This document shows, one piece after another, positions 37,108-48,300 of a DNA stretch of 52,980 nucleotides (position 1 is the first letter of the stretch; every line of letters starts with the position of its first letter). The notes under the pieces are model-generated. The model searched no databases. It saw only the letters and a program-made list of their open reading frames with translations, and was not told the DNA's origin. Source of the DNA: a virus; IMG/VR virus record IMGVR_UViG_3300030104_002689, positions 1 to 52,980 of that record; one strand, 5' to 3'. Made by a program: the position numbers and the translations under genes.

Positions 37108-37406
37108 GAGAATAATACCTTTCTATTTTGATTTTCAATGGTAACTAAAAATCGGAAACGAAGTTCCGAAGCAAGCCCGCTTGCAAGTAATATAGTGTCC
37201 GTATTATTTTGTGCAATTTTTGAAAGTTTCTACCATATAAAAAAAACGCATTACCTTACTATTATATTATTTTACAGATATATAAATTGTAAAAGTAGTG
37301 CGCTTTTGCTTCGCTAGAGGGTAATAGTTTTGACCTATATGAAGCAAGTAAAAAATTATAAAAAGATAGTTCTTTCTTTTAAAATAGAGTTTTGCGAATT
37401 TACCAC
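37108..37406. promoter_or_regulatory. Divergent control region between early and late blocks
   Basis: About 300 bases without a gene. From left to right it contains the early-gene ribosome site, two hairpins (TCGGAA/TTCCGA at 37152-37157 and 37164-37169; GCAAG/CTTGC at 37171-37175 and 37180-37184), a candidate leftward promoter, a 7-bp hairpin (TTTTACA/TGTAAAA around 37270-37295), and a TTGACC element near 37330 with weak -10 candidates that could start rightward transcription. The rightward promoter is not clear. Confidence 0.55.
37189..37216 (-). promoter_or_regulatory. Candidate sigma70-type promoter for the early block
   Basis: On the minus strand, TTGCAC (37211-37216) and TATATT (37189-37194) are separated by 16 bases. 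Transcription would begin near 37182, so the GCAAG hairpin would form at the very 5' end of the RNA. Match and position are good, but this is prediction only. Confidence 0.5.
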
Positions 37407-37604
37407 ATGAAAAAATATACATTAACTATCATTTATAATGACAAAACTGGTGATATGGATAGTTTAACAGAAGATGTTGAGGAACTAGATTCTTATCCAA
37501 TATCTGTTACAGCTAGTGCAAAAGTTATGGAACAAATAGATGAGGCTGGACTTATAAAAGAGTTGTGCGTACCATTCCCAGGAGTATGTATAGGGGAGTC
37601 TTGA
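37407..37604 (+). CDS. Small protein at start of late block, unknown
   Basis: A 65-residue acidic protein (MKKYTLTIIYNDKTGDMDSL at the start). The ATG at 37407 is chosen; a TTG five codons upstream (37392) would lengthen it but neither has a clear ribosome site. The stop overlaps the ATG of the terminase small subunit. As the first rightward gene, it may regulate the late block or simply couple translation. No family recognised. Confidence 0.55.
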   Translation: MKKYTLTIIYNDKTGDMDSLTEDVEELDSYPISVTASAKVMEQIDEAGLIKELCVPFPGVCIGES

Positions 37605-38350
37605 TGCGTCAGTATACTATTGGCGGCAAACATCATCCGATCTTTGAAAGCAAAGAGGAGATTCCCAATAATATTGTGGTTATTGAAAATTGGCGTGATG
37701 GAGAAATAGGTGATTGGGTTCGTGCAGACGATGATAACGTTATACAAATATTGCGATGCAGTACTGTATTAAATAGAAAAAACGTTATTAAGTATGTAGG
37801 AACTTGCACAGGAACCTATCTCTGTCGAGATAAAGATAAGATGGACACAGAAAAAAGGGAGAATATATATTCTTTCTCTGCTAGTGCATCTAACAATACA
37901 GCAAAACGGATAAAAACACGAAATTATCTGACTGCCAATGAAGCTGTATTTTCTAAGCTAATTGCTAATGGCTACACACCCGAAGATGCCTACAAGAGAG
38001 CATTTGGTACTGAAAATACCAAGTATGCTAAAATGAAATCAGCTGTCCTAATTAAACAGGAGCGTATCGTGAGTGCTGTTAAAGAAGAACTAGACGTAGT
38101 ATTGAAAAGCGAAGGTATTGATTTGCATTATCTTATTAAAGGTGTCAAGCTAGAGGCAGAAAATGCCGACAAGTCAAACGACCGATTAAGAGCATTATCA
38201 ATGCTATGGGAAGCTGCAGAGGTAATACCTAAACAAAAAGTAACGCAAGTTACTGGTGCAGTATTTCAAGGGTTTGACGATAATATGTTAGAATCAGCAA
38301 AACGCCCAGAGCTAAAAGGCGAGATAGCTGATGCATCAAAAAGACCATAA
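37604..38350 (+). CDS. Terminase small subunit (probable)
   Basis: The start at 37604 (MRQYTIGGKHHP) is preferred because GGGGAG lies eight bases upstream; an upstream alternative start at 37565 has no such site. The 248-residue product has a helical middle (NYLTANEAVFSKLIANGYTP, then EDAYKRAFG) typical of the DNA-recognition part of small terminases, a long helix, and a variable tail (VTGAVFQGFDDNML). It would recognise phage DNA and recruit the large subunit encoded 2.4 kb downstream. The call rests on the pattern and its place. Confidence 0.6.
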   Translation: MRQYTIGGKHHPIFESKEEIPNNIVVIENWRDGEIGDWVRADDDNVIQILRCSTVLNRKNVIKYVGTCTGTYLCRDKDKMDTEKRENIYSFSASASNNTAKRIKTRNYLTANEAVFSKLIANGYTPEDAYKRAFGTENTKYAKMKSAVLIKQERIVSAVKEELDVVLKSEGIDLHYLIKGVKLEAENADKSNDRLRALSMLWEAAEVIPKQKVTQVTGAVFQGFDDNMLESAKRPELKGEIADASKRP

Positions 38351-39452
38351 GTCGACACAAAATAAAAATTCGGTGGCTACGCCACGCCTGTCTCTAGGGC
38401 AGAGAGTAGTTAACAGATTTCCATCTCAACACGAAGACCCTGAAAAAGCAGCCGAACAAGAGAGAGGACTACGTCAGCTTGTAGACTTACTTATACCACA
38501 ATCAAAAACAGATGTTGCGCTAATGGCGGCTGGACCCGTTGTTGGTAGGGTTGCAAGATCTGCAAGAAAAGTAAGAAAGTATACTAGTGGAGATTTTGAT
38601 GTTACAGAAACTGCTGGTGGTACAAAAAAATTAACATCTGTTATTAAAGAACTGCCTAGATTTGATTTAAAAAAGTCAAGACAAGTATTTAAAGACGATA
38701 CACATGATATAGTAACTGCTGTAACTCCAACTTTTATTCAAGGCAACAAACCTATGAGAGCAAATGTTACAAGCTATATTAAAGGTTCTGAGTTTGGTAG
38801 TAAAAAACTTGGTGATATGAGCATGACGGTTTCACAAAAATCTGATAATGTAAAAGGTAAAAAAATAAATTATTTTGAATTAAGTAATTTAAAGATGAAA
38901 ATAATACCAGACTTAAGACCTAATATGAGTAAAGAGGAAATAAAAAGTGCATTAGCAAAAAATCAAATGGCTGTAGGAAAAATGATGAAAGTTTTAACAG
39001 ATACAGTTGATGATGATTTTGTAGTCAAAGGTGATTCTTATACTATGGATAGTTTTAATACATTAATGAAAGGATTTTTAAGAAAAGTTAAAGAAGTTGA
39101 TTTTAGTACAGATAGAGCAACTATTGCATATGATTATGGAGATGGATATACAGCGTCTGTTTCACCAGCTATAAGAAAATTAAAAGAAGCAAGTAAGAAA
39201 GGCTCTGGTGCTTTTGAAAAAGAATTAGAAAATATTATTGATGATTTCAACAATAGTCTTTTTAAGAATCAAGATAAATTATTTGGAGATCCTAAGTTTG
39301 AAATTGTAAAACCAGGCGATGGTGTTCCAAGAATTGAATACAATACTTTTACTATGAGTACATTTAAAAAATATTTAGCTGGAGTAATGGGTATTCCAGC
39401 AACTCAATTTGATAAATTTGCAGAAGATGTAGCAAAAGATGAAAGCAGTTAA
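38331..39452 (+). CDS. Unknown late protein, possibly structural
   Basis: A 373-residue protein. It begins 20 bases inside the end of the small terminase gene. A basic region (GRVARSARKVRKYTSGDF, about residues 66-83) is followed by a mixed alpha/beta body with many Lys and Asp residues. No catalytic motif or membrane segment. It lies between terminase subunits, where minor head proteins and packaging accessories often occur. No family recognised. Confidence 0.6.
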   Translation: MHQKDHKSTQNKNSVATPRLSLGQRVVNRFPSQHEDPEKAAEQERGLRQLVDLLIPQSKTDVALMAAGPVVGRVARSARKVRKYTSGDFDVTETAGGTKKLTSVIKELPRFDLKKSRQVFKDDTHDIVTAVTPTFIQGNKPMRANVTSYIKGSEFGSKKLGDMSMTVSQKSDNVKGKKINYFELSNLKMKIIPDLRPNMSKEEIKSALAKNQMAVGKMMKVLTDTVDDDFVVKGDSYTMDSFNTLMKGFLRKVKEVDFSTDRATIAYDYGDGYTASVSPAIRKLKEASKKGSGAFEKELENIIDDFNNSLFKNQDKLFGDPKFEIVKPGDGVPRIEYNTFTMSTFKKYLAGVMGIPATQFDKFAEDVAKDESS

Positions 39453-39736
39453 TGATTGAATTTTTATTAGGTTTAGCATTAGGACTAGCTGTAGCTAGTA
39501 CAGATATGGGTGAACCTGTACCTTATCAAACTATTACATATACTGATAGTAGTAGGATTGTAAAAGTGTACAATACTTCTGCTTTTAAATATCGTTATAT
39601 GCCTAACGCTTATGCTATAGGGTGGAATACAAATAATTATAAGTATTGGGATACAAAACCAATAAAACCATTATATGTAAAAACTATTCATGTAAACCCT
39701 AAACCTAAACCGAAACCGAAGGAAAGAAAAGAATGA
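39452..39736 (+). CDS. Small membrane-anchored protein with KPKPKPK tail
   Basis: A 94-residue protein. A hydrophobic N-terminus (MIEFLLGLALGLAVAST) may be a signal anchor. The Tyr-rich body (AFKYRYMPNAYAIGWNTNNY) is followed by a Pro/Lys repeat (NPKPKPKPKERKE), a style found in proteins that span the periplasm. It is coupled at the start by TAATG and at the end by ATGA to the tiny Cys-rich frame. It might be part of a lysis or envelope-contact system. Confidence 0.6.
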   Translation: MIEFLLGLALGLAVASTDMGEPVPYQTITYTDSSRIVKVYNTSAFKYRYMPNAYAIGWNTNNYKYWDTKPIKPLYVKTIHVNPKPKPKPKERKE

Positions 39737-39771
39737 AAGATTGTTGTTGTAGTTGTGAGTGTTGTAAATGA
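39733..39771 (+). CDS. 12-residue peptide with six cysteines
   Basis: The frame reads MKDCCCSCECCK and stop. Its ATG shares four bases (ATGA) with the stop of the upstream gene and its TGA shares four (ATGA) with the next gene's start, so it is coupled on both sides. AAGGA lies about nine bases upstream. Half its residues are Cys, which could bind a metal ion, be lipid-modified or form disulphides. It is far shorter than normal gene-calling limits. Coupling makes translation plausible; function is unknown. Confidence 0.5.
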   Translation: MKDCCCSCECCK

Positions 39772-40052
39772 GTAAACCAATAGGACAAGATTCAAGTTTA
39801 AACATTAGTTTACCTATGCTTTTTCAAGCTGTAGGAATTATTGGAGCTATGGTGTGGGGTTATGGCGAGTTAAATGGTCGTATTTCTTTTCTTGAATATC
39901 AAGTAAGAATAAATGAAGAGCATATAGAGGCTATTGAAGAAGATGCTAAAGAAAGTCAAAATGCTGAGATTCCTGCTGATATAAGACAGAATGAAAAAAT
40001 TAAAGTTCTAGAAGAAGAAGTAAAAAGATTGCGTAATGAGCAAGGCAATTAA
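39768..40052 (+). CDS. Small membrane/coiled-coil protein, paralogue A
   Basis: A 94-residue protein. One hydrophobic helix (LPMLFQAVGIIGAMVWGYGEL, about residues 15-35) is followed by a charged coiled coil (KIKVLEEEVKRLRNEQGN at the end). It starts MSKPIGQDSSLNIS, similar to MSKAINENAQIHIS in the next gene, so the two are tandem paralogues. They overlap by 17 bases. Holin-like or envelope-anchored roles are possible. Confidence 0.65.
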   Translation: MSKPIGQDSSLNISLPMLFQAVGIIGAMVWGYGELNGRISFLEYQVRINEEHIEAIEEDAKESQNAEIPADIRQNEKIKVLEEEVKRLRNEQGN

Positions 40053-40296
40053 CGAAAATGCACAAATACATATTTCGATTGCTTTTCTTATTAAGGCGAT
40101 GGCTGGAGTTGCGATTGTGGTTGGCAGTTGGTACCAGGCACAAATGCAGTTCGCAGAACAAGAAAGAAGAATAGAAGATTTAGAAGACAAAGTAACTGTG
40201 CTTTCTGCATCTGTTGAAGGTTTAGAAACACAAAAAATACAAGCTCTAGAAGAAGAAAATAGAAGCCTAATGCAAAGACTGGGGATTAGAAAATGA
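40036..40296 (+). CDS. Small membrane/coiled-coil protein, paralogue B
   Basis: An 86-residue protein with the same layout as paralogue A: short polar start, one hydrophobic helix (IAFLIKAMAGVAIVVGSWY) and a long coiled coil (QERRIEDLEDKVTVL). The coiled coils of A and B could pair. It overlaps both neighbours, the downstream one by ATGA. No family is recognised beyond the shared topology. Confidence 0.65.
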   Translation: MSKAINENAQIHISIAFLIKAMAGVAIVVGSWYQAQMQFAEQERRIEDLEDKVTVLSASVEGLETQKIQALEEENRSLMQRLGIRK

Positions 40297-40598
40297 TAGA
40301 AACATATGCTGAATACGGTGCAATTGGGGTTATAGTTGCATTATTTGGGTTTATGATTATAAACCTTATACAGAGTCAAAAAGCTCAAAATGAAGATTTA
40401 GATTCCATAAGACAAGATATAGCATCAACAACAAAGGTGCTAACAAATACAGAAGGAATCTTACTAAAGATGCTAGACAGATGGAATAGATCAGACGAAA
40501 CAAGTCAAAGGCATAGAGAGGACATAATCAAGGAACTTAACGATGTGACTGATGATTTAGCTTATCTCAAAGGTCGCATAAACGGAAAGGCAAACTAA
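40293..40598 (+). CDS. BhlA-like holin-family protein
   Basis: A 101-residue protein: N-terminal helix YGAIGVIVALFGFMIINLI, then a charged helical domain with the pattern ILLKMLDRWNRSDETSQRHR. This resembles the BhlA/UviB family of phage holin-like proteins. Length and topology fit. The muramidase gene is not adjacent in the window but would belong to the same late unit. The family match is from memory of pattern, not from a search. Confidence 0.6.
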   Translation: MIETYAEYGAIGVIVALFGFMIINLIQSQKAQNEDLDSIRQDIASTTKVLTNTEGILLKMLDRWNRSDETSQRHREDIIKELNDVTDDLAYLKGRINGKAN

Positions 40599-40747
40599 TG
40601 CTAAAACGAATCATTGGCAAACTAGTTAAAAAGCATGGTATGAAAGGACTACTTATAATGGTAGGCGATTATGCTGTTAAAGCTACTAAGTCAAAAGAAG
40701 ACGATAAAATTTGGGAAGAAGTAAAAGCTTTATTAGATACATTCTAA
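40598..40747 (+). CDS. Small late protein, 49 residues
   Basis: A short frame starting MLKRIIGKLVKKHGMKGLLI and ending KALLDTF. It is coupled by TAATG to the holin-like gene and ends seven bases before the large terminase frame. Amphipathic N-terminal helix with several Lys residues; acidic C-terminal half. No family recognised. Confidence 0.55.
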   Translation: MLKRIIGKLVKKHGMKGLLIMVGDYAVKATKSKEDDKIWEEVKALLDTF

Positions 40748-40754
40748 AAAAACT

Positions 40755-42308
40755 TTGAATATAAATACTCAAAATGTTAGCAAGGCAGAAAATGCTTTGC
40801 TAGAAGCGTCAAAAGACATGATTGCATTTGGTAAATTATTTTTACCTGATGACTATATGCGTTCTGAAACTCCATGGTTTCATTACGAAATATCTGATGC
40901 AATTATGGACAAAGAGACCAAGCAATTAGCTGTCATCATGCCACGAGGACATGGTAAAACAGTTTTAACAAAATGCGACATCCTTTGGTCATTTTTATTT
41001 ACAACTAAAGAACCATTGTTTTACGGATGGGTATCGGCGACAGCTAAGCTTGCTACAGGTAATATGGATTACATTAAACATCATTTAGAGTTTAATGATC
41101 GTATAAAATATTACTTTGGTAATTTAAAAGGTAGAAAATGGACAGAAGAAGATATTGAGCTTAATACAGGACACAAACTTCTGTGCAAATCAAACATATC
41201 AGGTATTAGGGGAGGTGCAAAGCTCCACAAACGCTATGACTTGGTAATATTGGATGATTTTGAAGATGAAAATAATACAATTACTCCAGATGCTAGAGCA
41301 AAGAACAGTAACCTTATCACTGCGGTTGTTTATCCTGCTTTGGAGCCTCATACTGGCAGGCTGCGTATTAACGGTACTCCTGTGCATTATGATTCCTTTA
41401 TTAATAATCTTTTAACTAATTACGAAAAAGCTAAAAGAGATAAAAAAAGTTTTGCATGGACAGTTAAAACGTACAAAGCAATAGACAAAAAAGGTAATTC
41501 TTTATGGGATTCTTGGTTTCCTATAAAAAAATTAGACGAAAAAAAGAAATTTTACCAAGATTCTGGACAACCACAAAAATTCTATCAAGAATATATGATG
41601 GAAGTACAATCTCAAGAAGATTCTATATTTAATATGCGTCATATAAAACATTGGGAAGGTACGTTTGTTCATGAAGAACAAACTGGGATTAGTTATATAG
41701 TTAAAGATGATGATGCAGTTCCTGTAAATGTTTTTGCTGGAGTAGATCCTGCAACTGATTCACATAGAAGGGATTCTGATTTTTCTGTTATTATGGTTGT
41801 AGCTGTAGATGAAAACAACAATATATATGTTTTAGACTACATAAGAGAACGTGGATTGCCAGTTATAGGTATTCCTGGAGATAGCAAAGAAGGAATAGTA
41901 GATAAAATGTATAAAATGGAAAAAATTTACCATCCTTCGCTTTTTGTAGTCGAAGATACTACAATGTCTAGACCTATATTTCAAACTTTAATGTCAGAAT
42001 CTAGAAGAAGAAATGATTTTAGTGTAAAATGGCGTGAAGAAAAACCTGGAACAAGACAAAGTAAATTAGATAGAATACAAGGAGTGCTTGCACAACGAAT
42101 GACTATTGGTTCAATAAAGATTAAAAAAAGTCATTATGATTTACAACATGAAATTGTTACATTTGGTCCTAGAATGGCGCATGATGACACCATTGATGCG
42201 CTAGCATACGCAGTAAAGTACGCTTACCCGCCCCAACATTTATCTGTTCGTAAAGACGGAACTTACCGTAGAAAAATTAAAAAGCCCAAAGATTGGATTA
42301 TTGCATAA
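40755..42308 (+). CDS. terL: Terminase large subunit
   Basis: A 517-residue packaging motor. ATPase: Walker A MPRGHGKT (62-69) and Walker B VILDDFED (164-171). Nuclease: VFAGVDPATD (near 329), FVVEDT (near 398) and MAHDDTIDALAYA (near 474-486), the three acidic motifs of the RNase H-like domain. The frame opens with TTG at 40755; the first ATG is 21 codons later (40818) and no good ribosome site precedes either. The TTG start keeps an N-terminal helix (SKAENALLEASKDMIAFGKL) typical of the family, so it is preferred. Confidence 0.95.
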   Translation: MNINTQNVSKAENALLEASKDMIAFGKLFLPDDYMRSETPWFHYEISDAIMDKETKQLAVIMPRGHGKTVLTKCDILWSFLFTTKEPLFYGWVSATAKLATGNMDYIKHHLEFNDRIKYYFGNLKGRKWTEEDIELNTGHKLLCKSNISGIRGGAKLHKRYDLVILDDFEDENNTITPDARAKNSNLITAVVYPALEPHTGRLRINGTPVHYDSFINNLLTNYEKAKRDKKSFAWTVKTYKAIDKKGNSLWDSWFPIKKLDEKKKFYQDSGQPQKFYQEYMMEVQSQEDSIFNMRHIKHWEGTFVHEEQTGISYIVKDDDAVPVNVFAGVDPATDSHRRDSDFSVIMVVAVDENNNIYVLDYIRERGLPVIGIPGDSKEGIVDKMYKMEKIYHPSLFVVEDTTMSRPIFQTLMSESRRRNDFSVKWREEKPGTRQSKLDRIQGVLAQRMTIGSIKIKKSHYDLQHEIVTFGPRMAHDDTIDALAYAVKYAYPPQHLSVRKDGTYRRKIKKPKDWIIA

Positions 42309-45300
42309 AAAATGGCAAAAAAACAAAATAGCAAAGCAGATAGACTAAAAACTCTTTTTGATTCTCTAAAAAACTCACATCGTGATAATTGGGAGTCTGT
42401 AAATCAAGAAGGTTATGATTTTTATTTAGATAATCAATTGTCTGCTACAGAAAAAGAAGCATTGCAAGAAACTGGTATGCCAACATTTACAATTAATCGT
42501 GTTATACCTGTTGTTGAAATGTTAAACTATTATGCTACAGCATCAAATCCTAGATGGCAAGCAATTGGAGCTGAAGGTGATGATTCTGGTGTCGCTGCTG
42601 TATTTTCTGATATTGCTGATTATATATGGAATGGCTCTAACGGACAAGCCCTATATAGTAATGTAGTTAATGATGCTATTACAAAAAGTGTAGGATATTT
42701 GCTTGTTACAGTTGATGCTAATGCTGACCAAGGCATGGGTGAGATTGTAATACAGCAACCAGAACCTTTTGATATTTTTATAGACCCAAAGTCAAGAGAT
42801 CCATTGTTTAGAGATGCTGCACATATTATGATACGAAAAGTATTTAGCAGAACACAGTTAATGCAACAATACCCACAATATGCTAATAAAATAAAAAAAG
42901 CATCTGGAAATTATAGCGATACTGATAGTTTATCATTAAATGCTACAGATACCTCTGATATACAATACAAAGACATCAAAGAGGCTTACACTACGGATGG
43001 TGGTCAAGATGATTTGGTAGAATTATTTGAATTGTATGAAAAAGTCCAAGAAAAATTTTATAACGTATTCTATAGAACAGTACCTACAGAAGAAGAAATG
43101 AAACAGATAACACAACAAGTTTCTGTGCAAATACAAGAAATGCAAAAAGAAATGTCTGTTCGTATGCAAGAAATGCAACAAAAACTTGCACAAGCTGTTG
43201 AAACTGGTGAAATGTTACCAGAAAGAATGGAATTAGAGATAGAACGAGAAACTAAAATGAACGAAACGCAATTGCAAAATGCACAACAGCAATTGATGGC
43301 AGAAGCACAAAAAGCTGCAAGTATAGTTCAAAATAATGTTGTAAACGAAAAAGAATATAAAGTATTGCAAACAGATACAAACTTTGTAGATATGATTGTA
43401 GATGTTGTTGAATTTTATAAGCCTGCAATAAAACAATGTTGTGTTGCTGGTGATGTATTCCTGTATGAAGAAATGTTGCCCATAGAGCATTATCCACTTG
43501 TTCCATTTACTTACAAATGGACAGGTACACCATACCCTATGAGCGCTGTGAGTCCATTAGTTGGGAAACAGCGTGAGATTAATAAGGCGCATCAGCTTAT
43601 GATTCACAACGCTTCTCTGGGTTCATCATTAAGATGGATGTATTCAGAAGGATCTATTGATACTGATTATTGGGAAAAAAATGCTACTGCTCCAGGTGCA
43701 TTATTACCAATAAATCAAGGTTTTGAAGCACCAACTCAAGTCCAACCTGCAGGATTAAGTAGTGCATTTTTTCAAATTGTACAAGCAGGTAAAAATGATA
43801 TGGAATATTTAGCTGGTATTTATTCTACTGCACAGGGAGATGGCACACAAGCTAACGATACATATAGAGGTATGTTAGCATTAGACGAATATGGAACTCG
43901 TCGTGTTAAACAATGGTTAAAAAGCAGTATTGAACCAGCATTGAAACAATTAGGTGAAGTTGTAAAACAATATTCACAATCTGTGTATCAAACACATAAA
44001 GTATTTAGAATTGTACAACCAAACTCATTGCAGCAAGATAAAGAAGTAGAAATAAACGTTCCTATATTTAATGATATGGGAGAATCTATAGGAAAATGGA
44101 ATGATTATGGTTCAGCTAAATTTGATGTTAGAATTGTAGCTGGTAGTACATTGCCTGTTAATAGATGGGCATATTTAGCAGAATTAAAAGAATTAATGAA
44201 ATTGGGAGTTGTTGATGACTTAGCTGTTCTTGCAGAAACTGATATAAAAGACAAGACTGCAATAGCAAAACGTAAAAGTTTATATCAACAACTTCAACAA
44301 TCTGTTCAGAAAATGCAAGAGCAAATCAAGGATAAGGATGGTACAATTGAAACACTCGAAAGACAACTGGTTCAAGCAGGTATCCGTGATAAAATCAGAA
44401 CAGTAGAGACAGAGCTTCGCAAAGGCGCAACTAAGGCTCAAGGTCGCATGACTTTGACTGCTGATAAAGCTGAAGCGGATGCTAAAATTAACAAAGCTCT
44501 AAAAGAGCAAACACAATCAAGGAGTAAAAATGGCAAAACAGAGTAACGCTGGTAACTCTCCTACTGATGCTGAACTTAATCCTAATGTTGATTTAACATT
44601 GGATGATGCAGGCGTTGGTAATGACTCTAGCGACCTTTTTGACGATTTAGACCGTGAGGTGAACGGTTTAATACTTGACGATGCAGATAATGATGGAGCA
44701 GAATTTACAAGTGAACAGGAAACTCAGGATGTACCTGACCCTGCACCTGTAGATACAAGCGATCACCAGCACGATTATGAAAAGAGATACAAAGACTCAT
44801 CTCGTGAAGCTAGAAAGTTAAAAGATGAACTTGATAGTCTTAAACAGTATACTCCCATAATCGAGCGCCTCAAAGAAGACACGGGAATGGTAAATGTAAT
44901 TAAAAACTACGTTGAAAATGGTGAACAACCACAAAACGTAAAAGAGGCACTTCAACTTCCTGAAGATTTCGTATTCGACTTAGATGAAGCGATGTCAAAT
45001 CCTGGTTCTTTAAGCGGAAAAGCTTTAGAACATACGATTTCAAGCGTTGTCGATAACCGTGTCAATACACAACTTGCTAAAGAACGTGAGATACAATCAC
45101 AAGAAACTGAAAAGCAACAACAAGCTCGTGAAGCTGATTCTTTTAAAAAGCAATACAATATTTCTAATGATGAATATGAGGATATGATGGATTGGGCGAA
45201 TAGTCATAAAACATCTTTAGAAGATATTTATTATTTAAAGAATCGTGATTCTAGAGACCAAAAAGTTGCTCGAGGTGTAAAGGAAGATGTGTTGAAACAA

Positions 45301-48300
45301 ATGAAATCTGTAAGAAGTATACCAAGTAGTGTTGCTAATAAAAACACAGAAAAAGTAGAAGCTGACCCTAATGACAAATTATTTGATGCATTAGCGAACG
45401 TAGATGCTGGACTGGAAGGTTTATTTAAGTAACATCTTGTTAGTGTCTCATTAAAAGAAAGATGAGGCTAAAATGGCTGACAACCCTTTGAAACTGAGTA
45501 CACATGCTCAGTCGCAAGTTGAAAGTAGTTTTAATACTGGTGATCTGCGTAGACGGTTTGATTTCTCGGAAAGAGTTTCTGAGCTATCTGTAGACCAAAC
45601 TCCTTTTTTCCGAGTATTAAGTAAGATTGGTAAAAAATCTACTACTGACCCTGAGTTTAAGACTCTAGAACAACGTCATATGTGGCATAAGCGTTATGCT
45701 TACGCTACTGCAATGGATCTAAACGGTGGAGTCATCGGCTCTGGCGATAATGATAATGAATATGTGGATTTTTCATTTGCAAGTACTGATTTGCAATTGG
45801 ATGATGAGATGAATGTTAAGTTTGAAACTGACTATTTATCTGCTGGTAACGTACAAAATGTACTTGGTCAAACAGGTACTGCTGTAGGTGCTGCTGGTAC
45901 AAAACCAATATTCTTCTTAGTTAATCAAATCGTGAAGATTCCAGTAAGAGTATTTGCAAGCGCAATTGCCGCTGGTAAAGACAACACTGCTCCTGATGGT
46001 TTTAAAAAAGACTATCTAATGGTTAAAATTACTGCAATTGGTTCTCCTAATACTGGAGCTGATGCACAAGCAGTTTATGCAAAGTGTAAAGTAATTAGAC
46101 CAGTTGCAGTTGGTTCTGACACTTACTGGACATTACCTGGTGCTCAATATCACCATGGTGGTACAACGTTTGATGCTATGATAACTAATGCTTATACAGA
46201 AGCTGATAAGTGTTATGTCGTTGGTTCAGCACACGCTGAAGGTTCAAGTTTCCCAGATACCTACAAAGATACACCTTACAAAGATGTAGTAGGTTATACA
46301 CAAATCTGGAAGACAACCTGTCAAATGACCAATACTGCTCGTGCTACTGAACTCAAACTTGCAAAAGATGAGTGGATGAGAATTTGGAAGAACAAACTTA
46401 TCGAACATAAGTACGATATTGAAACAGATCTTCTTTTCTCTTCAAAACAAAAAGATGCTGATGGTGTTCGCTATACAGCTGGTTTAGTTGACTATGTATT
46501 ATCAAGTGGTAATATATTTTCAATTAACTTGGCTTCAGGTGGAACAACTTCAGATGACTTCTTGGATAACATGAGTGATTTCATGGACCCACGTTACAAC
46601 AACGCTAATGCAACTATGTTTATGTGCGATACTGCAACATATAACTGGTTACATAAGCTAGGTGGTTTCCAAAAGAACGATGTCGAAATTAGCAGTCAAT
46701 TCCGTTTTGACTTTGCTATTAGCGGCAAAAAACAGCTCTTTGGTTTACCTGTAACGCAAATCAGTACTCCTTACGGTGATATGAACGTTGTTCGCAACAT
46801 TCACTTAGATGCATCACCAGTAAGAATCGTAGCTGTGAATCTAAAGCACGTTGCTTACAGACCATTGGTCGGTAATGGCGTAAACAGAGATACGCAAATC
46901 TACGTTGGTGTACAAAGTTTAGAGAACACAGGTGTTGACCGCAGAATCGACCTCATTCAGACCGAAGCTGGTCTAGAGATCGTTATGCCAGAAGCACACG
47001 CTGTTTGGAAAGACTAATCTGATTAACCAATAAACAAAATCGTAAATGCTAGGGGGCTAGTTCCCCCTAGCTAGATTTAAGGAGCAAAAATGCCAAGTGG
47101 AAAAGGAACTTACGGTTCAAAAAGAGGAAGACCATCAAAAAAAGCTAAAATGGCTGGTAGAAAAAAAATGGCAAAACCAGCAAAAAGAAGAAAACGTAAA
47201 TAATGGCGAGCTTACAAACTCAAGTTCGTGGATTAGCTGGTACTTCTACTAATGAACTACAATGGGTCAATGATGGAATAAGAGCTGTTGTTGACAGAGT
47301 TTTGTCAATTGACCCAGGTTCTGCATATTTGTTTACACAAAGTCTTGATGGTGGTGGTTCTGGTTTTGCAACTGTAACTAATAGACAGCATGTATTAAGT
47401 GTTGCAGTGGGAAGTAAAAGTGCAACAGAAATACCTGCAAGTAAAAGATTTGTAGCAGCTGAAGCTAGTTCGCTTCAAAAAGCGACAGCAGATTATCCAC
47501 AATACTATTTTTTAAATCAAAAATTATTTGTTATACCATCTGGTAGTTTTACCTACAGTGCAGTTGAGTACACTACATTAGCTAATTTGAATGGTACAAC
47601 TATAAGCAATTTTCCTACTAGTCTAATACCTACTGTAGTGAATTATGCAGCTATGAAATCTTTAAATGAAAAAATGGTCGGCTATACGGGGCTCTCTGGT
47701 TTATCTCTTACTCTACCTTCTGTACCTCCGCAACCATCATTAGTTTTTTCTGTGACGGATACGATTACGGCGGTGAATACTGCAGAAATTACTAATGTCT
47801 CGCTACCAGAGTTTGTTTCGGTAGCCGACCCTAATATTTCTACGTTGGATCTATCAAGTTTTAATGTACCTGTAACACCTGATGCTCCATCATTTTCATA
47901 TAGTGACGCTAGTTTGCAAAAAGCATTTGCATCGTTAAATGTTCAGTTTAGTACATCTGCGCCAACGTATACTGCTCCAAGCATGAAACCTATAGATTTT
48001 ACAAAAATATCATCGTTAATTGAAGATGATGAAGATATAGAATTAGCACAAATCAAACTTTCTGAAGAACAAGTTAAAGTTTCAGAATTTTCTGCTGAAG
48101 TTCAAGATAGCGTAAATGCTTTTAATAAAGAAAACACAGAGTACCAAATACAATATCAAAAGTCCGTACAGGAATTTGAAAGCCAAGTTAACCAAAGAAT
48201 ACAAGAAATGTCTATTTCTAGTAACATAGACCTTCAAAACAAGGCTAAATCGCTTGAAAAAGAAGTAAGTGAGTACTCATCTAAGCTACAAAGATATACG